The position numbers were made by a program, and so were the translations under genes. The notes under the pieces were generated by a model. It had not been told where the DNA came from, did not search any database, and saw only the letters and a list, made by a program, of their open reading frames with translations. DNA of 64,000 nt from Bradyrhizobium lablabi (GTDB lineage: Bacteria > Pseudomonadota > Alphaproteobacteria > Rhizobiales > Xanthobacteraceae), in the NCBI RefSeq assembly GCF_018129385.1, contig NZ_JAFCLN010000013.1, positions 119,514-183,513 on the forward strand, read 5' to 3'. Every line of letters starts with the position of its first letter. Position 1 is the stretch's first letter. Positions 46,218-54,719 of the stretch are shown in pieces.

Positions 46218-47630
46218 TTACAACGCGGGGTGAAGGTTGCGGGCAGGGCTCACTTCCTCAAGCAGCGAGGCGACTTTAAGCACAGTCGATTCCGCCCACC
46301 AGGAGGAGACGATTTGCACGCCGATCGGAAGTCCGTCGCGGCTTGTTCCGAACCGCATCGACAGGGCGGGCATGCCGGTCAGGCTGAAGGGCGCGGTCGC
46401 ACTCTGCACGTGGAACGGTGAAACCGTCTTGCCATCGACAACGAGGTCCTTGAGTCCGTGCTTGGTTGCCGGGAACGGAGTCACCGGACCGAGCAGCACA
46501 TCGTAACGTTGGAAATAGTCGACGAAGCTGTCGCGGAGACGCTCCACCGCCTGCTCGGCGGCGACGAAGTCGCCTATCGGTGTGTCAGGTGTGTCAAGAA
46601 TCAATTTGGCATGCCTGAAGATCTGGGCCGCGTGGCCGGCGGTGACCTTCTCGAACTCGGGCCGGCTTTCCATCTGTTGGAGCTGCCAGAGCACGCTGCT
46701 GGCATCGGTCTGTTCCAGCACGGGCAACCGGACCTCCTCGACGTGACAGCCGGCATTGCCAAGCGCATGAGCCGCTGCCTTCACGGTCGCGACCACCTCT
46801 GGATCGGTTGGTCCGAAGAAGCCTGGAGAGGCCAGCCAGCCCACACGAACCTGACGGGTCGATTTTTTCGTGCCCAGCCCCGTATCGAGGCCGGGCGAGC
46901 TGATTGAGAAGCCGTCGGCGCCGTCGGGTCCTGCCATCAAGGAATAAGCGAGCGCCACATCGCGAACCGAACGTGCCATCGGACCGATGTGCCAGAAACG
47001 ACGTGGCACCCGCGGCCAGTGGCCTGTCATCGGCATTCGACCGTGAGTGGCCTTAAATCCAACGATACCGGTATGCGCGGCCGGGCCGCGCAATGAGATC
47101 GAGAGATCACTGCCCACGCCGAGTGGCGACATGCCAGCTGCGATGGCGGCGGATTCACCACCGCTGGATCCGCCCGGGGTGTAGTCGAGGTTCCAGGGGT
47201 TGTTCGTTTGGCCCGTCAGGAAATTGTCCGTTTCGATCGAGTAAGAGAATTCCGGCGGGTTCGTCTTTGCCATGAGGATGGCGCCGGCGGCCTTCAGCCT
47301 GGCTACGACGGTGGCATCGGTATCGGGCACGCGCCCTTTGAAAATTGGCGAACCGCGCTGTGTCAGCACGCCCGCCGTGTCGATTCCATCCTTGACGGTG
47401 AACGGAACGCCATGGAGAGGACCCAATCGAGCGTCCGGCTTGACGGCTGCCTCGGCTTTCTTGGCAGCGTCCAGTGCGCCATCGGCCAACGTCACAATGG
47501 CGTTTACCTTGGGATTGACCTCGGCAATACGATTGAGATGGGCCTGCATGATCTCGACCGGCGACAGCTCCCTCTTGGCAACGAGTCCCGCGATGCGGCT
47601 GGCGTCCATCTGAGTGATATTATCGGTCAT
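46218..47630 (-). CDS. amidase signature family amidase
   Basis: 470 residues from the ATG at 47630 (MTDNITQMDASRIAGL) with GAGGA upstream. The Ser-cisSer-Lys triad can be placed: Lys in VPFTVKDGID, cis-Ser in PGGSSGGESAAIAAG, Ser in SDLSISLRGPAAHTG (the usual GGSIR reads SISLR). Hydrolyses amides; substrate unknown. On the same strand as the DUF302 and MarR genes but separated by 185 bp that hold a transporter-like remnant. Confidence 0.92.
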   Translation of the reverse strand: MTDNITQMDASRIAGLVAKRELSPVEIMQAHLNRIAEVNPKVNAIVTLADGALDAAKKAEAAVKPDARLGPLHGVPFTVKDGIDTAGVLTQRGSPIFKGRVPDTDATVVARLKAAGAILMAKTNPPEFSYSIETDNFLTGQTNNPWNLDYTPGGSSGGESAAIAAGMSPLGVGSDLSISLRGPAAHTGIVGFKATHGRMPMTGHWPRVPRRFWHIGPMARSVRDVALAYSLMAGPDGADGFSISSPGLDTGLGTKKSTRQVRVGWLASPGFFGPTDPEVVATVKAAAHALGNAGCHVEEVRLPVLEQTDASSVLWQLQQMESRPEFEKVTAGHAAQIFRHAKLILDTPDTPIGDFVAAEQAVERLRDSFVDYFQRYDVLLGPVTPFPATKHGLKDLVVDGKTVSPFHVQSATAPFSLTGMPALSMRFGTSRDGLPIGVQIVSSWWAESTVLKVASLLEEVSPARNLHPAL

Positions 47631-47662
47631 GATCCTCATCCTGCCTCACTCGGTTCACTTAA

Positions 47663-47812
47663 TTCACTTGCCGGCTGCGTTCCGTCTCTCGGCTGGATAC
47701 CGATGGTCAATCGCCCGCCGGTTCGGTTGGAAAGCGGCGACGACGCTCGCTACGGCGAGGATGCCGACGGACAACCAGAGACCGGCACGAACGCCGTTCG
47801 GTCTGCCAGACA
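47663..47812 (-). pseudogene. remnant resembling the C-terminus of an MFS transporter
   Basis: Open minus-strand frame without a start, stop TGA at 47663-47665. It reads NGVRAGLWLSVGILAVASVV then AAFQPNRRAID and a charged tail, i.e. one membrane helix plus a C-terminal tail as found at the end of major facilitator permeases. It lies between DUF302 and the amidase, within the MarR unit. Short and unconfirmed. Confidence 0.35.
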
Positions 47813-47815
47813 AGA

Positions 47816-48313
47816 TTATGCTTTTGCGCCCGTCACGGCTTCGCCAAGCGCCATCATCTTCGCATCAAGCTTGTAGGCGGCGTCCTGGACCGCCACGTTC
47901 CGAAGCCCGCTCATGAGACTTGATGGCTTGTTGAACACCAACCTCGTCTTGCCGTCGGTATGCTCATAGATTGCCAGTCTGACCGGCACATCGAGGCCTG
48001 CCTCGATGTCATGCCGCATCATTGTGATCGCGATCAGCGGGTTGCCGATCGTATACATCAAAAACCGGGTAGGACGCTCGTGCTTGCTGACCCAGTCGCC
48101 GTGATCGATCGTCAGGAAACGTGTGAAGCCGCTGGGGCCCAGCACGTCACGAACTCGACGTTCGAAATCGTCCTGATCACGTGAAGCTGCCGGTATTGCC
48201 GGCCAACCTGTTTCTTCAAGCGTTCCGACTTGTTGCTCGAAGGCACGAACGACGGCCTCGAAGCTCCGGTCGCTGACAAAAGTGACATGGTCTACGGTGA
48301 TTGGTTCGATCAT
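47816..48313 (-). CDS. DUF302 domain protein
   Basis: 165 residues. DUF302 core: SFEAVVRAFEQQVG, then FLMYTIGNPLIAITMMRHDI and VPVRLAIYEHTDGKTRLVFNKPSS cut over two strands. Cytoplasmic, function unknown. 26 nt after the MarR stop, so the two form an operon that is likely under the double palindrome at 48860-48910. Confidence 0.88.
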   Translation of the reverse strand: MIEPITVDHVTFVSDRSFEAVVRAFEQQVGTLEETGWPAIPAASRDQDDFERRVRDVLGPSGFTRFLTIDHGDWVSKHERPTRFLMYTIGNPLIAITMMRHDIEAGLDVPVRLAIYEHTDGKTRLVFNKPSSLMSGLRNVAVQDAAYKLDAKMMALGEAVTGAKA

Positions 48314-48339
48314 TGCTCTCTCCTCGAGGCCATAGCGAT

Positions 48340-48816
48340 CTATCGAAAAGTTTCAGGAAGTTGCGGGCTTTCGGCGATGCCGCGCAGCGTCTCGCGCAAG
48401 ACGACCAATTGATCGTCTCCGAAGAAGCGCTCGAATTTTTCATGAGCGTCGGCCCAATAGCGCCGTCCGCGGACCACCTTATCTTTGCCGGCTCTTGTCA
48501 ACTTGACGGGCCGACGGCGCCCGTCGCGCTCGTCGTGACCCAGGTCGATGAAACCGTCGCGTTCAAGCGGCCGAAGCGTTTGGCCAAGCGCGGATCGCTC
48601 CATAATCAGGATCTCAGCCAGCTCGCCGACGGTTGGAGGATCGGCTGATCGCCGTTCCAGCTCCGCAAGGACGTGAAATTGAGTGATGCGCAAGCCGGTT
48701 GGCGCCATCGCCTCATCATACAGCTGCGTCAGCCGACGAGTGGCAGCGCGCATCGCTGCCACGATGCACGAACTATCCGAGCGAAAGGACTGTTTCACGT
48801 AACGGTTCTCCGTCAT
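48340..48816 (-). CDS. MarR family transcriptional regulator
   Basis: 158 residues from the ATG at 48816 (MTENRYVKQSFRSD). Winged helix: TGLRITQFHVLAELERR, TVGELAEILIMERSALGQTL, RPLERDGFIDLGHDERDGRR with the wing. N-terminal Cys in SDSSCIVAA could be a redox sensor (inference). Upstream are two palindromes spaced 31 bp; autoregulation and control of DUF302 are likely. Confidence 0.93.
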   Translation of the reverse strand: MTENRYVKQSFRSDSSCIVAAMRAATRRLTQLYDEAMAPTGLRITQFHVLAELERRSADPPTVGELAEILIMERSALGQTLRPLERDGFIDLGHDERDGRRRPVKLTRAGKDKVVRGRRYWADAHEKFERFFGDDQLVVLRETLRGIAESPQLPETFR

Positions 48817-48859
48817 GCATGCCGGGTTCACCCGAGCCGGTTTGCCGCATTTGGTCGAT

Positions 48860-48910
48860 GTATGGGGGTATCCCCACATTAACCGGTGATGTAGGGGGAT
48901 ATCCCCATAC
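48860..48910. promoter_or_regulatory. double palindromic operator upstream of the MarR gene
   Basis: Two GGGG-N4-CCCC palindromes, at 48864-48875 (spacer GTAT) and 48895-48906 (spacer ATAT), with centres 31 bp apart, about three helical turns. Both sit inside a larger dyad whose outer ends are GTATGGGG and CCCCATAC and whose centre is ACCGGT (48882-48887). It lies 44-94 bp before the MarR start, as expected for two MarR dimers. Confidence 0.8.
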
Positions 48911-48955
48911 TTCAAATCAACAATGTTTGAATAATGGAAACCGGTTGTAAGAAGC

Positions 48956-50428
48956 CTAGGCGACGGCGTTGCGCGCGATCGTTTCCCGATAGAATTCCGC
49001 GCTCAGCTTTGGCGTGCGGGCTTTGGTGGCAAAATCGACATGGTAGAGGCCGAAACGTTGCTCGTATCCGTCCGCCCATTCGAAATTGTCCATCAGGCTC
49101 CAGAGAAAATAGCCTTGCACCGGCACGCCCTCCGAAGTCGCGCGCTGTAGCTGCGTCAGGTAGTTCCGCAGGTACATGATGCGGTCTACGTCGTAAATCT
49201 TTCCGTCCGCGGCCGGCTGGTCGCTGCCCGATGTTCCGTTCTCGGTGATATAGATCGACTTGACGCCCCAGAGTTTCGCGACATGGCGCGGCACCCAGTA
49301 GATCGCCTCGGGACCGGGCCTGAGCCAGGCCGCATTCATGCGCGGAAACGATTTTGGAAACGGCAGCGACGTGAAGCCGAGCTCGTTGTCGGCGGCAATG
49401 ACGTAATGGTCGGGCGTGTAAACGTTCAGCCCGACAAAATCGACCGGCGATGAAATGATGCGCAGATCCTCGGCGGTGTATTTCGGTGCGTCGTTGCCGG
49501 ATGGCGCCAGGTAGGCGTCGGTATATTTTCCCTCCAGCATCACGGTCAGATAGCCCGCGTTGAATTCGCGCGTTGCGATCTCGGCGGCGCGAATGTTGGC
49601 AGGCGTTTCAATCGCGGGAATACAGCTCACGGCGTTTTCTGCCGGACCGACCTTGGTGCCACGCTTTCCGTGCGCCCGGATTGCCTGCACGGCAAGGCCA
49701 TGTCCGAGCGCGACGTGATGGCGGACCTGGTTTTGTCCGGATCGCGGCAGTTTGAGGCCAGGCGCATCGGCGCCTTCGCCGTGCCCGAGGTGAACGTGCC
49801 TGGAGCATTCGTTGATGGTGAAGAAGTGCGAGATCCGGTCGCTCAGGCGCCTCGCGACATGGCCCGCATAGTCCGCAAACGCCTTTGAGGTATCGCGCGA
49901 GCTCCAGCCGCCATAGCGGTCCTGTAGGGACTGCGGCAGGTCCCAGTGATAGAGCGTTGCATAGGGTGCGATTCCGCTGCGCAACAACTCATCCAGCAGC
50001 CGGTCGTAGAAATCGAACCCCTTGGGATTTGGCTTGCCGGCGCCGTCCGGGAAGACCCGCGGCCAGGCAATCGAAAACCGATAGGCCTTCGTGCCCAGCG
50101 CCTTCATCAGCTCAACGTCTTCCTTGTACCGGTGATAGTGATCGGTCGCGGTGTCGCCGTTGCTGCGATCGGAGATGGTATCCGGCATATGTGCGAAGCG
50201 GTCCCAGATCGACGGGCCGCGGCCGTCTTCATTGACGGCGCCCTCGATCTGATAGGAGGAGGTCGCCGTCCCCCATACGAAGCCGCTGGGAAACGCGGCG
50301 GAGGCCTGTCGGCTATTCTGGTCGCCCCGGTGGGCCTGACTGGATGCGGCCGACGGGGCCGCCAGTCCAACAACGGTCCAGCCCGTGAGCGCAGCGAATC
50401 GGCGGCGGGAAAATCCGTAGGGTGCCAT
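48956..50428 (-). CDS. GH1 beta-glucosidase with Tat signal
   Basis: 490 residues from the ATG at 50428. Twin-arginine signal FSRRRFAALTG (residues 6-16) implies export folded. GH1 barrel: FVWGTATSSYQIEGA, acid/base E207 in FFTINECSR (the usual NEP is NEC here), nucleophile E396 in YITENGTS, and C-terminal SLMDNFEWADGYEQRFGLYHVD. Hydrolyses beta-glucosides or glucan fragments. Divergent from a GH17/NdvC-like gene 118 bp away, suggesting linked beta-glucan metabolism. Confidence 0.93.
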   Translation of the reverse strand: MAPYGFSRRRFAALTGWTVVGLAAPSAASSQAHRGDQNSRQASAAFPSGFVWGTATSSYQIEGAVNEDGRGPSIWDRFAHMPDTISDRSNGDTATDHYHRYKEDVELMKALGTKAYRFSIAWPRVFPDGAGKPNPKGFDFYDRLLDELLRSGIAPYATLYHWDLPQSLQDRYGGWSSRDTSKAFADYAGHVARRLSDRISHFFTINECSRHVHLGHGEGADAPGLKLPRSGQNQVRHHVALGHGLAVQAIRAHGKRGTKVGPAENAVSCIPAIETPANIRAAEIATREFNAGYLTVMLEGKYTDAYLAPSGNDAPKYTAEDLRIISSPVDFVGLNVYTPDHYVIAADNELGFTSLPFPKSFPRMNAAWLRPGPEAIYWVPRHVAKLWGVKSIYITENGTSGSDQPAADGKIYDVDRIMYLRNYLTQLQRATSEGVPVQGYFLWSLMDNFEWADGYEQRFGLYHVDFATKARTPKLSAEFYRETIARNAVA

Positions 50429-50546
50429 CACGTCTTGTCTCTGCGTTGGACGAATAGGGGACAGCCGCTGCGGGGCCTTGATACAGGTCGAAACCGGAAG
50501 GTACAAACCTCCGTCACATCGCGCAAACCGGGACAGGGACATCACC

Positions 50547-52235
50547 TTGCGCACGCCGCTGGCGCTCTTCTTCATTTCCCTTGGTATCGTCGCTTCGGTC
50601 TGGTGGTGGCTGGCTTTGCCGGTCACCCTGGCCCGTGCGCCGATCGACCCTGCGGCAAAACTTGAATGCGTATCCTACGCTCCGTTCAGGGGCGACCAGA
50701 CGCCGCACGATCCGGATCTGGTCGTCAGCCCGGACCAGATCGCCGAGGATCTGGCGGAGCTGTCCAAAATAACGAGGTGCATCCGCACCTATTCGATCGA
50801 CAATGGCCTGGACAAGGTGCCGGAGCTTGCTTCCAAAGTCGGATTGAAAGTCCTGCTTGGTGTCTGGATCGGACGCGACCGCGCAAAGAACGCTCTGCTT
50901 GCCGACACCGCGATCTCGCTGGTGCGCGATCACCCCGCCACGGTGACCGCGGTCATCGTCGGCAGCGAGGTTCTGTTGCGCGGCGAGATGATCGCATCCG
51001 ACCTGCGGGAAATCATCCGCTCGGTCAAGCAGCGCGTGGCTGTCCCGGTGACGTATGCCGACGTCTGGGAATACTGGCTGCGCAACCGCGACGTCGGCGC
51101 CGACGTCGATTTTGTCACCGTGCACTTCCTGCCCTATTGGGAAGACGTTCCGCCCCGCGCCGAAGACGCTGCCGCCCATGTGGACCAGCTCCGGCTACAG
51201 ATGGTGGCGGCGTTTCCGGGCAAGGAGATATTGATCGGCGAAACCGGCTGGCCGAGCTTTGGGCGGATGCGTAACGGTGCCTTGCCCTCTCGCATCAATC
51301 AGGCCCGCTTCATTTCGGAAATTCTCGACCGTGCCGAACGGCAAAAATTTCGCGTCAACCTGTTCGAAGCGTATGACGAGCCGTGGAAGCGGCGGTGGGA
51401 AGGCACGGTGGGCGGCTATTGGGGCGCGCTCGACGGGACCGATCGCAAGCTGAAATATCCCGATGGAGCTGACATCAGCAACTATCCGTTCTGGATACTG
51501 CAAATGACGTTCGGACTGGTGTTTTGCGCCTGCATATTCGGAGCAGCCCTCCTGACGCTGAGGCTTCGGCTGTCGTCGCCGTCATTGGCGTCATGGGTCG
51601 CGGTGGCGATATCGGCGACGGTCGGCGGTATCCTGCTTGGAATAGGCGCCGGCAAGATGCTCCATGAAAGTTTCGGGCTCGGCGGCTGGCTGATCCAGGG
51701 CCTGTTGCTGGCCGCCGGAATAGCCGCGCCGCTGCTGTCGGCCCATGCCTTGATGACGGGGCGTCCGCTTCCGACCTTTGCCGAAATACTCGGGCCGCCG
51801 GAGGGCAAGCGCCCGCCGTTGATGACGGCGATGTTGGGCGTTGTCCTGATCGTGACGACGGTGCTCGCGGCGCAGACGGCGTTGAGCCTCGTGTTCGATG
51901 CGCGCTGGCGCGATTTTCCGTTCGCCGGCCTGACCATGGCCGTCGTGCCGTTCTTTGCCGTTGCATTCCTCAACTCGGGAGAAGCCTATGCCCGGCCGTT
52001 GGCCGAGACGGTGTTCGCGGGATTGTTCGCCGTCACAGCGCCCTACATCGCGCTGAATGAAGGGATGGAGAACTGGCAATCGCTGTGGACTTGCGCCGCC
52101 TATCTCGCGCTTGGCATCACGCTATGGCGTCCGCGCACCGTTGCCATTGCTGAAACGGCGCTGGATGCCACGACCGCGGTCCTCGGCGAGGTTGGCGCGA
52201 CGTCGCGCCGGGCGGAGGTGCGGCAGGCGAGTTGA
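50547..52235 (+). CDS. GH17-like membrane protein, beta-glucan synthesis (NdvC-like)
   Basis: 562 residues from the TTG at 50547, preceded by GGGACAGGGAC; an upstream TTG at 50478 is in frame. Signal anchor LALFFISLGIVASVWWWLAL; then a GH17 barrel (CVSYAPFRGDQTPHDPDLVV, VIVGSEVLLRGEM, ILIGETGWPSFGR with the catalytic Glu) and about eight C-terminal membrane helices from residue 325. This architecture matches NdvC of Bradyrhizobium, needed for cyclic beta-(1,3)(1,6)-glucan. No NdvB is in the window. Start is uncertain. Confidence 0.85.
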   Translation: MRTPLALFFISLGIVASVWWWLALPVTLARAPIDPAAKLECVSYAPFRGDQTPHDPDLVVSPDQIAEDLAELSKITRCIRTYSIDNGLDKVPELASKVGLKVLLGVWIGRDRAKNALLADTAISLVRDHPATVTAVIVGSEVLLRGEMIASDLREIIRSVKQRVAVPVTYADVWEYWLRNRDVGADVDFVTVHFLPYWEDVPPRAEDAAAHVDQLRLQMVAAFPGKEILIGETGWPSFGRMRNGALPSRINQARFISEILDRAERQKFRVNLFEAYDEPWKRRWEGTVGGYWGALDGTDRKLKYPDGADISNYPFWILQMTFGLVFCACIFGAALLTLRLRLSSPSLASWVAVAISATVGGILLGIGAGKMLHESFGLGGWLIQGLLLAAGIAAPLLSAHALMTGRPLPTFAEILGPPEGKRPPLMTAMLGVVLIVTTVLAAQTALSLVFDARWRDFPFAGLTMAVVPFFAVAFLNSGEAYARPLAETVFAGLFAVTAPYIALNEGMENWQSLWTCAAYLALGITLWRPRTVAIAETALDATTAVLGEVGATSRRAEVRQAS

Positions 52236-52247
52236 GCCTGCGCCATA

Positions 52248-52310
52248 CGCCGCCACCATCTTCTCGCCGGGGATACCGGCGCGGTGGATCGACACCGTTT
52301 TGGCCAAGTT
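52248..52310 (-). pseudogene. short duplicated fragment of a threonine aldolase gene
   Basis: 23 bases (52248-52270) are identical to bases 53181-53203 inside ltaE, 0.9 kb away. Read on the minus strand the fragment gives AGIPGEKMVAA against AGISGEKMVAA of LtaE; upstream ESNL may match ETNL. It seems a degraded copy in the spacer before the L,D-transpeptidase gene. Confidence 0.5.
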
Positions 52311-52385
52311 GCTTTCCCAAGGCGCCATGATTTCTGCACTATTTGAGCAGCAAATACGTCAACGTAGCGCTTTGGAGGACAGGCA

Positions 52386-53012
52386 GTGCCGACGTCCCGG
52401 CTGGCGTGGTTGATCGTGGGGTTGCTCGGGCTTCTGCTCGGCGGTTGCATGCAATCGAGGCTCGCACCGTCCGATGCCAGGTTGAACCCAAGGGACCGGC
52501 AGTTGCTCGCGCACGCGCGTTATGCACAGGCGAGCATTCCAGAGAACTATCGCAGGCATATTGTCGACTACTCGCGCAGGGAGCAGCCCGGCACGATCCT
52601 GGTCGATACCAACGCGCGTTATCTCTATTATGTCCTGCCCGGAGGCAAGGCGATCCGCTACGGCGTGACGGTCGGCGAGGAAGCGCTGGCCTGGTACGGC
52701 GTGGCTACGGTAGGCCGCACGGCTGAATGGCCGGACTGGATTCCGACGGCGGAGATCCAGGCCCGGCTCGGTCCTTACCCGAAGCGCATTCCAGGTGGTC
52801 CCGATAACCCGCTCGGCGCGCGGGCGCTGTACCTTTATCAGGGCAACAAGGACACTCTCTACCGCATCCACGGTACCAACCAGCCCGAATATATCGGTCA
52901 GGCCATCTCGTCGGGCTGCATCCGCATGACCAACGAGGACGTCATCGACCTCGTTGATCGGGTGAAGCCCGGCGCGACCGTCGTCGTGCTCCCGCCGGGC
53001 CGGAGTGCATAG
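52386..53012 (+). CDS. L,D-transpeptidase lipoprotein (YkuD domain)
   Basis: 208 residues from a GTG with GGAGGACA upstream. Lipobox LLLGGC (C21), so a lipoprotein. YkuD domain at about 68-208: GTILVDTNARYLYYVLPGGK and the catalytic IHGTNQPEYIGQ plus SSGCIRMTNEDVIDLV. Makes 3-3 cross-links in peptidoglycan or attaches proteins to it. Confidence 0.95.
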   Translation: MPTSRLAWLIVGLLGLLLGGCMQSRLAPSDARLNPRDRQLLAHARYAQASIPENYRRHIVDYSRREQPGTILVDTNARYLYYVLPGGKAIRYGVTVGEEALAWYGVATVGRTAEWPDWIPTAEIQARLGPYPKRIPGGPDNPLGARALYLYQGNKDTLYRIHGTNQPEYIGQAISSGCIRMTNEDVIDLVDRVKPGATVVVLPPGRSA

Positions 53013-53048
53013 CGGACCAGGCTGCGCTGGTCGAGGTCGGCTGATGAG

Positions 53049-54119
53049 CTAGACTTGAGTGCGCACGATCTCGCGCACGTGGGTCACCATCTCCTCGATC
53101 ATGGCGGCGGTAACGTCGAGATGCGCGCAGGCGCGGATGCGGCCGTCCATCATCGCAAGCAGCACGCCGCGCTTTCGCAGCGCCGCCACCATCTTCTCGC
53201 CGGAGATGCCCGCGCCGTCGGGCTTGAAGAACACCAGGTTGGTTTCGGGTTCCTGCACCTCGATGCCCTCGATCTGCGACAACCCGCGCGCCAGCGCGCG
53301 CGCATTGGCATGATCGTCCGCAAGACGGTCCACATTATGGTCGAGCGCGTAGAGGCAGGCGGCGGCGCAGACGCCGGCCTGCCGCATCGAGCCGCCGAGC
53401 CGCTGCTTCCAGCGCCAGACCTCGTCGATGAATTCGCGGGAGCCCGCGATGACGCCGCCGATCGGCGCGCCGAGACCTTTCGAGAAATCGATCCAGGCGG
53501 AATCCCAACCCGCCGTCATGTCGCGCGGGGAAATGCCGGTCGCGACGGTGGCATTGAGCAGCCGCGCGCCGTCCATGTGGGTGGCCATCCCGTTTTCCTT
53601 GGCGATCTTCACGACCGCATCGAGATCGGCCTTCTTCCAGATCGTGCCGCCGCCGATATTCGCGGTCTGCTCGACGCTGACGACGGTCTGCGGCGGCTGG
53701 TAGCGTGAGCGCGGATGCAGCGCGGCCTGAAACGTTTCCGGCGAGAATTTTCCGTCCGCGCCTTTCAGCGGCATGATCTGAAACCCGCCGAGCGCCGCAT
53801 GTGCGCCGCCCTCGCGCGCGATGACGTGCGCGGTCTCGTGCGCCAAAATCTCGTCGCCCGGCCGGCAATGCACCAGCGTCGCCGCGACGTTGCACATCGT
53901 GCCCGACGGCATGAACACCGCCGCTTCCTTGCCGAGCAGATCGGCCACGCGCTCGCAGAGCAGGTTCACGCTCGGATCGTCGCCGATCTGCTCGTCGCCG
54001 ACCTCCGCCTTCGCCATCGCCTCGCGCATGCCCGGCGTCGGCCGCGTCTGGGTGTCGGACAACAGGTTGATGCGGATGGGCGGCGCCTTGGGATCGCGCG
54101 GGGGAGGGGTGTAGTGCAT
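53049..54119 (-). CDS. ltaE: low-specificity L-threonine aldolase
   Basis: PLP enzyme cleaving threonine to glycine and acetaldehyde. 356 residues from the ATG at 54119 (MHYTPPPRD). Seen: RINLLSDTQTRPTPGMREAM, DDPSVNLLCERVADLLGKE, AHVIAREGG, HMDGARLLNA, and the PLP lysine in DFSKGLGAPIGGVIAG. Convergent with the L,D-transpeptidase gene. A short copy of its 3' region is found at 52248. Confidence 0.95.
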   Translation of the reverse strand: MHYTPPPRDPKAPPIRINLLSDTQTRPTPGMREAMAKAEVGDEQIGDDPSVNLLCERVADLLGKEAAVFMPSGTMCNVAATLVHCRPGDEILAHETAHVIAREGGAHAALGGFQIMPLKGADGKFSPETFQAALHPRSRYQPPQTVVSVEQTANIGGGTIWKKADLDAVVKIAKENGMATHMDGARLLNATVATGISPRDMTAGWDSAWIDFSKGLGAPIGGVIAGSREFIDEVWRWKQRLGGSMRQAGVCAAACLYALDHNVDRLADDHANARALARGLSQIEGIEVQEPETNLVFFKPDGAGISGEKMVAALRKRGVLLAMMDGRIRACAHLDVTAAMIEEMVTHVREIVRTQV

Positions 54120-54144
54120 GGCAAGTTCTCGTTCTTCGGAAAAG

Positions 54145-54441
54145 TTAGTCGAAAAGCTGCGGTCCAATGTCCTGTGCGCGATGATAAATCGCGCGGATCA
54201 ACACGTGGGTGTCCTCATCGGTGTAGAAGATGGTGTGAGACTGGAAGTGGAAACGACGGTGTCGGGGCGCCAGTTCGTCCGCCAGTTGACCTATTCGAGG
54301 AAAATTTGCGAGCAAGTCGAAAGTCCGTTCGAGGCCTGCGAGATACGCTTCGGCCTGATACGTGCCGAACGTCGCGACGGAAAAATCATATATGTCGATG
54401 AGTTGCGACTGGGCACGAACGGTGAGCTGATATTCAGCCAT
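54145..54441 (-). CDS. RelE/ParE family toxin
   Basis: 98 residues. ParE-like fold: YQLTVRAQSQLIDIYDFSVA (N-terminal helices), NFPRIGQLADELAPRHRRF and the C-terminal strand HTIFYTDEDTHVLIRAIYHR. ParE toxins inhibit gyrase; RelE types cut mRNA, and this one looks ParE-like. Its start overlaps the antitoxin gene by 8 bp. Confidence 0.93.
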   Translation of the reverse strand: MAEYQLTVRAQSQLIDIYDFSVATFGTYQAEAYLAGLERTFDLLANFPRIGQLADELAPRHRRFHFQSHTIFYTDEDTHVLIRAIYHRAQDIGPQLFD

Positions 54442-54649
54442 TTGTGCGGGCAGCTACTCGCTTTCGGGCGGCCGCCAAAATGTCACTCATGCTGTCACTC
54501 GTGGGCGTGCTGCAATCGGGATGCGCAAGCGCTTCCTGATACCTGCGCACCTGTTCGTCGCGTGGCAAGGCGGCCCAAGCAGCAAGTTCCGCTTCAGTAG
54601 GAGTGGCGGACGGCATAACTCGGGCAGGCTTTTTGGTCGTCTGTGACAT
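54434..54649 (-). CDS. antitoxin of the ParE-type pair
   Basis: 71 residues from the ATG at 54649 (MSQTTKKPARVMP). Acidic/Ala-rich helices EAELAAWAALPRDEQVRRYQ and a C-terminal tail DILAAARKRVAARTNG. Not a standard ParD by eye; placed by overlap with and order before the toxin. Its ATG lies 16 bases after the T run of the rpsD terminator, so it needs its own promoter (54654-54663). Confidence 0.82.
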   Translation of the reverse strand: MSQTTKKPARVMPSATPTEAELAAWAALPRDEQVRRYQEALAHPDCSTPTSDSMSDILAAARKRVAARTNG

Positions 54650-54653
54650 GAGC

Positions 54654-54663
54654 GCTGTATAGC
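54654..54663 (-). promoter_or_regulatory. candidate -10 and operator of the toxin-antitoxin pair
   Basis: GCTATACAGC on the minus strand is an inverted repeat (GCT/AGC) and contains an extended -10 (TGCTATACA). It lies just before the antitoxin ATG, so the message would be nearly leaderless and could be repressed by the antitoxin (inference). Confidence 0.4.
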
Positions 54664-54664
54664 A

Positions 54665-54691
54665 CAAAAAAAGCCCCGGCAAAACCGGGGC
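54665..54691 (-). terminator. rpsD intrinsic terminator
   Basis: Minus-strand stem GCCCCGG / CCGGGGC (7 bp, 5-nt loop) followed by a run of eight T/U. It starts 28 nt after the rpsD stop. Textbook form. Confidence 0.93.
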
Positions 54692-54719
54692 CTTTGATAC
54701 CGTTTTCACGCCAAAGCAA

